A stretch of DNA of 10,069 nt, taken from Coemansia sp. RSA 922 (lineage: Eukaryota > Kickxellomycota > Kickxellomycetes > Kickxellales > Kickxellaceae). Below, one piece after another: positions 7,401 through 10,069 of the stretch; position 1 is the first letter of the stretch, and every line of letters begins with the position of its first letter. A program made the translations under genes and the position numbers. Below the pieces are notes generated by a model. It saw only the letters and a list, made by a program, of their open reading frames with translations, had not been told where the DNA came from and ran no database searches. The stretch is from positions 1 to 10,069 of the forward strand of contig JANBQS010000443.1 in the NCBI GenBank assembly GCA_027577415.1, written 5' to 3'.

Positions 7401-8703
7401 CGGATACCTGCTCTGACCCAGGGCAAGACTCGTTCAGGGCGGCGGGTGGCGGCTGTGTGGGGCGCCTGAGAAGCACGGGAGGGACAACAGTAGGAATGGG
7501 TGCCAGGCTACGCCGACTGCCACGCCCAGGTCGCCCACCACGCTCGCCTCGTCCGCCACGCTGCGCCTGTCCACTATTGCTGCTACTGTTGCCGTCGCTA
7601 GCCTCGACACGAGTAGGCGCACTGCCACGTACTGGCGCTGGTGTGGAAATCGGATTAGCGTTGCTACGACTGCCTACTGCCTGCGTCTGCTGCTGTGGCG
7701 GACGCGCGGTGCTGGTACTAGAGAGACTAGCCTTCCACCAGCGCGCCGACGCAGGCGCAGATGCGCCCTCTGCAGAAGCCGCAGCTGAAGGCTTAGTAGG
7801 CTTTCCCCACGAGGTCTCGACAGGCCGAGGCGTAGTCGGCGGAAGCTCCACTGCTGCTGGACTTGCATGTGTGGCGGGCGATTCCAGGACTGTGCTGGCG
7901 GGTGGCGGCGGGTCCGGAATGGCGGGTGGCGACGGGTCCGGAATGGCGTCATTAGAGGGCTGTGTAGGCTGGACAGGTCTGACCTCGACAACAGGTGGTG
8001 ACTCTACTACGGCAGTGGGTGTTGGAGGCAGGGATGGCGGCAGTTTAGAGCGTGCGCGAGGGTTGATACGTACGGCGGTCCCGTCGCCAAACTCAATATC
8101 CTGAGAAAAGTCAAACCCTTTGTCCAGCATTTCGTCCCAGTTCTCTTTGCCCTCATAATCATCATCGCCGACGACCTCAGGCATTGATGAAATGGGGTGC
8201 CGCCGCCCATTAAGCATCGCGGCTGCCGGTCGTGTTGAGGGCTTAGCTGCTGCTGCCGCTTCTTGGCGCTGAGAGCGAACAGCCCAAGGGTTCGCTGCAA
8301 CAGGTTTCGGCTCACCCTTGGCTTGCGACGCAGAGTTATAGTGTGACCCAAGTGTCGCCGCTGCGCTTGATGTGGAGGCGGCTGTGGAGGCAGTGGCGTT
8401 TGCAGCGACAGCTGCGGCAGCTGGCTTGCGGTTGACTAGAAGCAGACCGCCCCCATGTCTACCCGAGTTCCCAGCACGAGTCGTATCAGCAGATACAGGC
8501 TCACCACTGCTATTGCTAAGGGTTGACGGAGCGCCTATAGGCGGAGCGCGTACTGTCGGACGGAACACGGCCTTTCTAACCACACCGCCACTAGCGCCTC
8601 CACGTCCAACAGCCCCTCCTCCACGAGCTCCTACTCCTCCTCCTCCTCGGTCAGCTGTGCCGCTGCTATTATCTGTTCTTCGCCCGCCGGTTTGCCGAAC
8701 CAT
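4459..8703 (-). CDS. Large disordered RG/Pro/Gln/Ser-rich protein, unrecognised
   Basis: One uninterrupted 1,414-codon ORF. The ATG at 8703 has A at -3 and G at +4, with an in-frame TAA two codons upstream, so the start is well fixed. I do not recognise the protein. In order: a Gly/Arg-rich N terminus (about 7-43), an Ala/Ser-rich stretch (about 95-165), an acidic/aromatic module around DDDYEGKENWDEML and FDFSQDIEFGDGTAVRINP (about 180-215), long Pro/Ser/Thr linkers, an RGG box (382-398), a Met/Tyr/Pro/Gln/His-rich prion-like region (about 970-1205) with Pro and Gln runs, and a basic RG-rich C terminus (about 1300-1414). No folded domain, signal peptide or membrane segment is evident. RGG boxes with a Tyr/Gln-rich low-complexity region are typical of RNA-binding, granule-associated proteins, so an mRNA-related role is an inference. 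Absence of stops over 4.2 kb in biased but non-repetitive sequence argues for a real gene. Confidence 0.85.
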   Translation of the reverse strand: MVRQTGGRRTDNSSGTADRGGGGVGARGGGAVGRGGASGGVVRKAVFRPTVRAPPIGAPSTLSNSSGEPVSADTTRAGNSGRHGGGLLLVNRKPAAAAVAANATASTAASTSSAAATLGSHYNSASQAKGEPKPVAANPWAVRSQRQEAAAAAKPSTRPAAAMLNGRRHPISSMPEVVGDDDYEGKENWDEMLDKGFDFSQDIEFGDGTAVRINPRARSKLPPSLPPTPTAVVESPPVVEVRPVQPTQPSNDAIPDPSPPAIPDPPPPASTVLESPATHASPAAVELPPTTPRPVETSWGKPTKPSAAASAEGASAPASARWWKASLSSTSTARPPQQQTQAVGSRSNANPISTPAPVRGSAPTRVEASDGNSSSNSGQAQRGGRGERGGRPGRGSRRSLAPIPTVVPPVLLRRPTQPPPAALNESCPGSEQVSADVAAIVEPPAPSTVVEESKPKDNAGGSINPTLPVKGTATAPKPPQTQPVILAETGSSSPRNSKKTTEPGSRKPSGASSGTAEPSRLVDNWRAGTAPRPPAPQTTASTQVTAPSTTADGPVEAARMPANSARRRSTGAAKAAGNGSSAPGPGSRPAAQQDKPDRIANKASAAATATSWRADPNRAKPAADASNQAPVSEEPHDAIGAGRQRAQTQGAAGGCHDLQSSRVTVSYSGPAASNQGQMNGLLQVAPQTTLPTSPPLLPQTMLADLLGEHEGSAHGKQSVVSPAKPPAPIQGNNGAAVPASRSAEQNEASAMSQQHQSRLGYGGAAVMPISSSSLFNVEGSPLMGNNHSYNAPIRPAFGHTDPGLFTWQGSHMGFHDTRARQEYLLQANTAPEPNAPYAASREQPARWSNTGEFSQQPHGVGSGVTFSSFSAGAGMLWMDPMAYDSEGRSFPAPIESRPSSHGDNGSGSASGSGAGSSSGGARGYRAPGRTPRPIGTRSVPGNNTQRNTRSRQGGAHQSYGAPSPVPQNIQHPLFVPASHMHQSWLPHYSLMQPPYGATSDARFGRASPRHSPQMTAAPQTTTGQGSAGGAPYMVPLTHTMDHQSMHQMPPGGRNGATTGPFANMPPPPAQYMPDSFRPSPPPPPMYQYGYMGGVPPPQQPPSTKPSKAGQVPVTSMAPAPHYHHGYPPQLAMPSNHTGAPPHMAFMPMYIPSEHGAIGGNGNPGYYYGQQQQLPFGAAPPPPPLLGQYRQQQQTQPMPGYPNAMHMAEAQGYLGYQGEQMATTKQAEKLLGISRSSSTSTRERGGHGSSKGTSALSESQQANTNVAAAQTTTLPGNTGNGEAANMPRTASTSKSHSNAASGSAPQTKAGGDRTRQRGRGNERKTTPTKAENGEASGQPRQQQRPDAKRVQQPTAKTDDKARKQQPRPGNNSNGPCEDGKAPTGEPGPSEKPARRNRGGNRSGRGGAKKGTTQKS
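5156..5170. repeat. (GGA)5 microsatellite encoding a Pro run
   Basis: Five perfect GGA triplets on the plus strand correspond to part of the APPPPPLL proline run of the minus-strand large protein. It is the longest pure triplet run I noticed in that ORF. Confidence 0.8.
7897..7944 (-). repeat. 24-bp tandem duplication in the large ORF
   Basis: Two adjacent 24-bp units (7897-7920 and 7921-7944) differ at one base (7908 versus 7932). On the minus strand they encode IPDPSPPA followed by IPDPPPPA, about residues 254-269. The near identity points to a recent in-frame duplication. Confidence 0.9.
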
Positions 8704-9179
8704 GCTTTAGGGGGCGCTGTCCAAAATTTAAAAAACTTGGGTGGGGGAAGGAAGGTCGGAAATTGAGTCGCTTCTTTGTCCCGCTGTTGTTGCTTGTTTA
8801 CAGAGGAAGTGAACTTTTTTTTAGCTTGCGCGGCAAACTACCACACAAAAAGAAAAAAGATTACAGCCAAAAGAATTTAAAATATAGTGAGAAAAGCAAC
8901 GACACGACAACACAAAAAAGCATACAGGCGAAAGAGCTACTACGGAACACAGGTTTGCTCACGCATTACAAAAGGCTGCATCTTTATGTTTACATGCGCC
9001 TGGAGAAAACCGTGGGCCTTTTCTTCGCGAGAGCTCTTCCACGTGATGCCGTGATTTGCCCACGCTGATCCGCTTATGATCAAGTGTATCTGAGCCTATT
9101 CAGTTTGGCATGTTTGCATTTCTTCTTTTTCGTTTTTACTTTACAAATTCAATTTACGATATTTTTTATATTCTTTACA
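8704..9179. promoter_or_regulatory. Divergent intergenic region between the large gene and mL59
   Basis: The 476 bp must contain both 5' flanks. A CACGTG E-box-type palindrome lies at 9040-9045. The last 60 bases before the mL59 ATG are strongly pyrimidine-rich (about 9117-9140), followed by the AT-rich TATTTTTTATATTC (about 9160-9173). Near the large gene lies AATTTAAA. A 101-codon frame at 8763-9068 looks like chance: it is Lys/Leu-rich, has no recognisable motif and sits in the middle of the region. I see no tRNA or other RNA gene. Confidence 0.5.
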
Positions 9180-9651
9180 ATGGCTACGGTGCGTACGTTC
9201 TCGGCGTCTATCTTGAGTCACATAAAAGCCGAGCATGCAGAGACTTGCTTCAAGCCGGTATTTGTCAATGGGCACTGGAGATCTCCTAGATTCAGCTTGC
9301 GTAGACAAGCAGAGCTCCGCAAGGCTTGCACGCTGAATGGAGTTGATCCCGTTTCTATTGGTATGCCACCGCCAGCTCCACAAAAGATTATGCAGAAGAA
9401 GCCGCCAAAGGGACATAAACAACAGCGCCAGTACGCTGATAAACAGGCTATCATTAAGAAAAATATGGAGGAGATGCCAGAAAAGATTCGCAAGTGGAAG
9501 GAGGTTTGTATTGCTCATTTCTTTAGCATATATTTGCTGCTTATTTTTTGCTTTTGGATCAATGTAGCTAACATCTTTGTTGCCTTCCTTTATTTTTGTG
9601 TAGACCTTGGCCAAGGAGAAGCTAAAGGCAAAACCAGTCCTGCCTTTCTAA
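9180..9651 (+). CDS. Mitochondrial large-subunit ribosomal protein mL59 (MRPL25 family), exons 9180-9503 and 9604-9651
   Basis: Splicing gives 123 residues: 108 from exon 1 and 15 from exon 2. The protein matches the mL59 domain. FVNGHWRSPRFSLRRQAELRK (28-48) corresponds to the family's W/Y-R-x-P-x-[YF]-S-x-R-R segment, KGHK (77-80) is shared with yeast MRPL25, a charged helix (85-108) follows, and exon 2 ends in a basic AKPVLPF tail of the kind seen in this family. It is a fungal-type component of the mitochondrial 54S subunit. The basic, Ser-containing N terminus (MATVRTFSASILSH) could act as a matrix targeting signal, although yeast MRPL25 is not strongly processed. The start at 9180 is preferred; an in-frame ATG at 9084 would add 32 mostly hydrophobic residues from the pyrimidine-rich leader. 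Without splicing the frame runs on into a hydrophobic, non-conserved tail. Confidence 0.88.
9504..9603 (+). other. Spliceosomal intron in the mL59 gene (100 nt, phase 0)
   Basis: The donor is GTTTGT after GAG, and the acceptor is TTTGTGTAG behind a T-rich tract. A canonical CTAAC branch point lies at 9568-9572, about 32 nt from the acceptor. Removal joins KWKE to TLAKEKLK and gives a short basic C terminus with a stop at 9649-9651. Confidence 0.88.
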
Positions 9652-10069
9652 ATCTTTTTTTACTAGATTATTATGTATACTGAAGAACTGTTGCGAAAGA
9701 GATCCAACTAGACGAGTAGCCACAGTCCATGAAGGCGAATTTCTAAAGGGGGCTAATTAACCAGCTCCAATGAAATCTACTATATGCAGATCTAATATTG
9801 CCAACAACTGCAAGCTACTCAGGAAAATGGCACCATTTCCGCAGCAAGTGAGAATTCTTTGGATGCTCAAACCCAGTGCTTTTTCCTCCTCGCGAAGTGC
9901 TTCCTCACAGTCAAGGAAAAAAGTGGAAGCACTTGGTTTCAAAGGAAAATTTCAAAGAAACTGTCACAAGACATCAAATGCTGTTAAAGGCTCTTAGAAA
10001 AAGGGAACGGTGTTCGTCTGAGGAAGAAAGAATAGCCAAAGGGCACTGGCTGCAACACTGGCAAACCTC
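9652..10069 (+). other. Right-edge region with an unassigned open frame (9852-10069, no stop before the edge)
   Basis: The first 100 bases after mL59 are AT-rich 3' flank without a perfect AATAAA. From 9852 to the window edge the third plus frame (codons starting at positions divisible by 3, such as ATG at 9978) has no stop. It encodes a polar, helix-prone stretch including KWKHLVSKENFKETVTRHQ and RKRERCSSEEERIAKGHW. A second plus frame (codons starting at 9769, 9772 and so on) is also open from 9796 up to the TAA at 9985 and reads plausibly (QLQATQENGTISAASENS). The two overlap around an AAAAAA run (9916-9921). This could be exon sequence of a gene that continues beyond the window, or a decayed gene. 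I do not recognise the product and cannot choose the frame. Confidence 0.3.

Noticed and set aside
7295..8104. 269-codon plus-strand ORF antisense to the large gene
   Set aside because: It is a shadow of the GC-rich minus-strand frame. It is Gly/Ala/Val/Leu-biased, has no recognisable domain, and lies wholly within a longer ORF with a well-supported start. Several other antisense frames of the same kind occur across 4459-8703.
9011..9064. Inverted repeat CGTGGGC / GCCCACG with a 40-bp loop
   Set aside because: The arms are only 7 bp and do not extend. An isolated pair of this size is expected by chance in a 476-bp region.
8763..9068. 101-codon ORF between the large gene and mL59
   Set aside because: It has no recognisable motif, a Lys-rich chance-like composition, and a position in the divergent promoter region.
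9604..9683. Unspliced read-through of the mL59 frame to 9683
   Set aside because: It gives a hydrophobic tail unlike the family, whereas the GT..AG intron with a CTAAC branch point restores a short basic C terminus.

Overview
The window is nuclear DNA of a fungus. It carries spliceosomal introns of about 100 nt with GT..AG ends, AATAAA polyadenylation signals, monocistronic genes on both strands, and a fungal/mitochondrial ribosomal protein of the mL59 (yeast MRPL25) family. Intron poverty, gene gaps of tens to a few hundred bases, and a Rheb-type GTPase ending in CVIM would fit an early-diverging lineage (for example Zoopagomycota/Kickxellomycotina or Mucoromycota). That placement is an inference of low certainty.

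Layout, left to right: (1) a two-exon Rheb-family small GTPase (+, 5-693). (2) A four-CBS-domain protein of the AMPK-gamma (Snf4)/Sds23 type (-, 728-1918), tail-to-tail with the GTPase and only 34 bp from it. (3) ALG9, the ER mannosyltransferase (-, 2040-3719). (4) A 205-bp divergent promoter region shared by ALG9 and DPB4. (5) DPB4/POLE3, the histone-fold subunit of DNA polymerase epsilon (+, 3925-4380), with a very acidic tail. (6) A single 1,414-codon ORF for a disordered RG/Pro/Gln/Ser-rich protein that I do not recognise (-, 4459-8703). (7) A 476-bp divergent intergenic region. (8) Mitochondrial ribosomal protein mL59 (+, 9180-9651, two exons). (9) About 420 bp at the right edge that holds an unassigned, coding-looking open frame running out of the window.

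Most of these are housekeeping genes of unrelated pathways: N-glycan assembly, replication/chromatin and mitochondrial translation. The one functional pairing is the convergent Rheb-like/CBS pair, since both families act in nutrient and energy signalling (TORC1, and AMPK or Sds23-PP2A). I see no mobile element, CRISPR array, RNA gene or gene-cluster-type system. The points most worth a second look are the odd active-site residues of the Rheb-like GTPase, the phosphosite-bearing insert in the fourth CBS domain, the acidic/aromatic module in the large disordered protein, and the unexplained open frame at the right edge.
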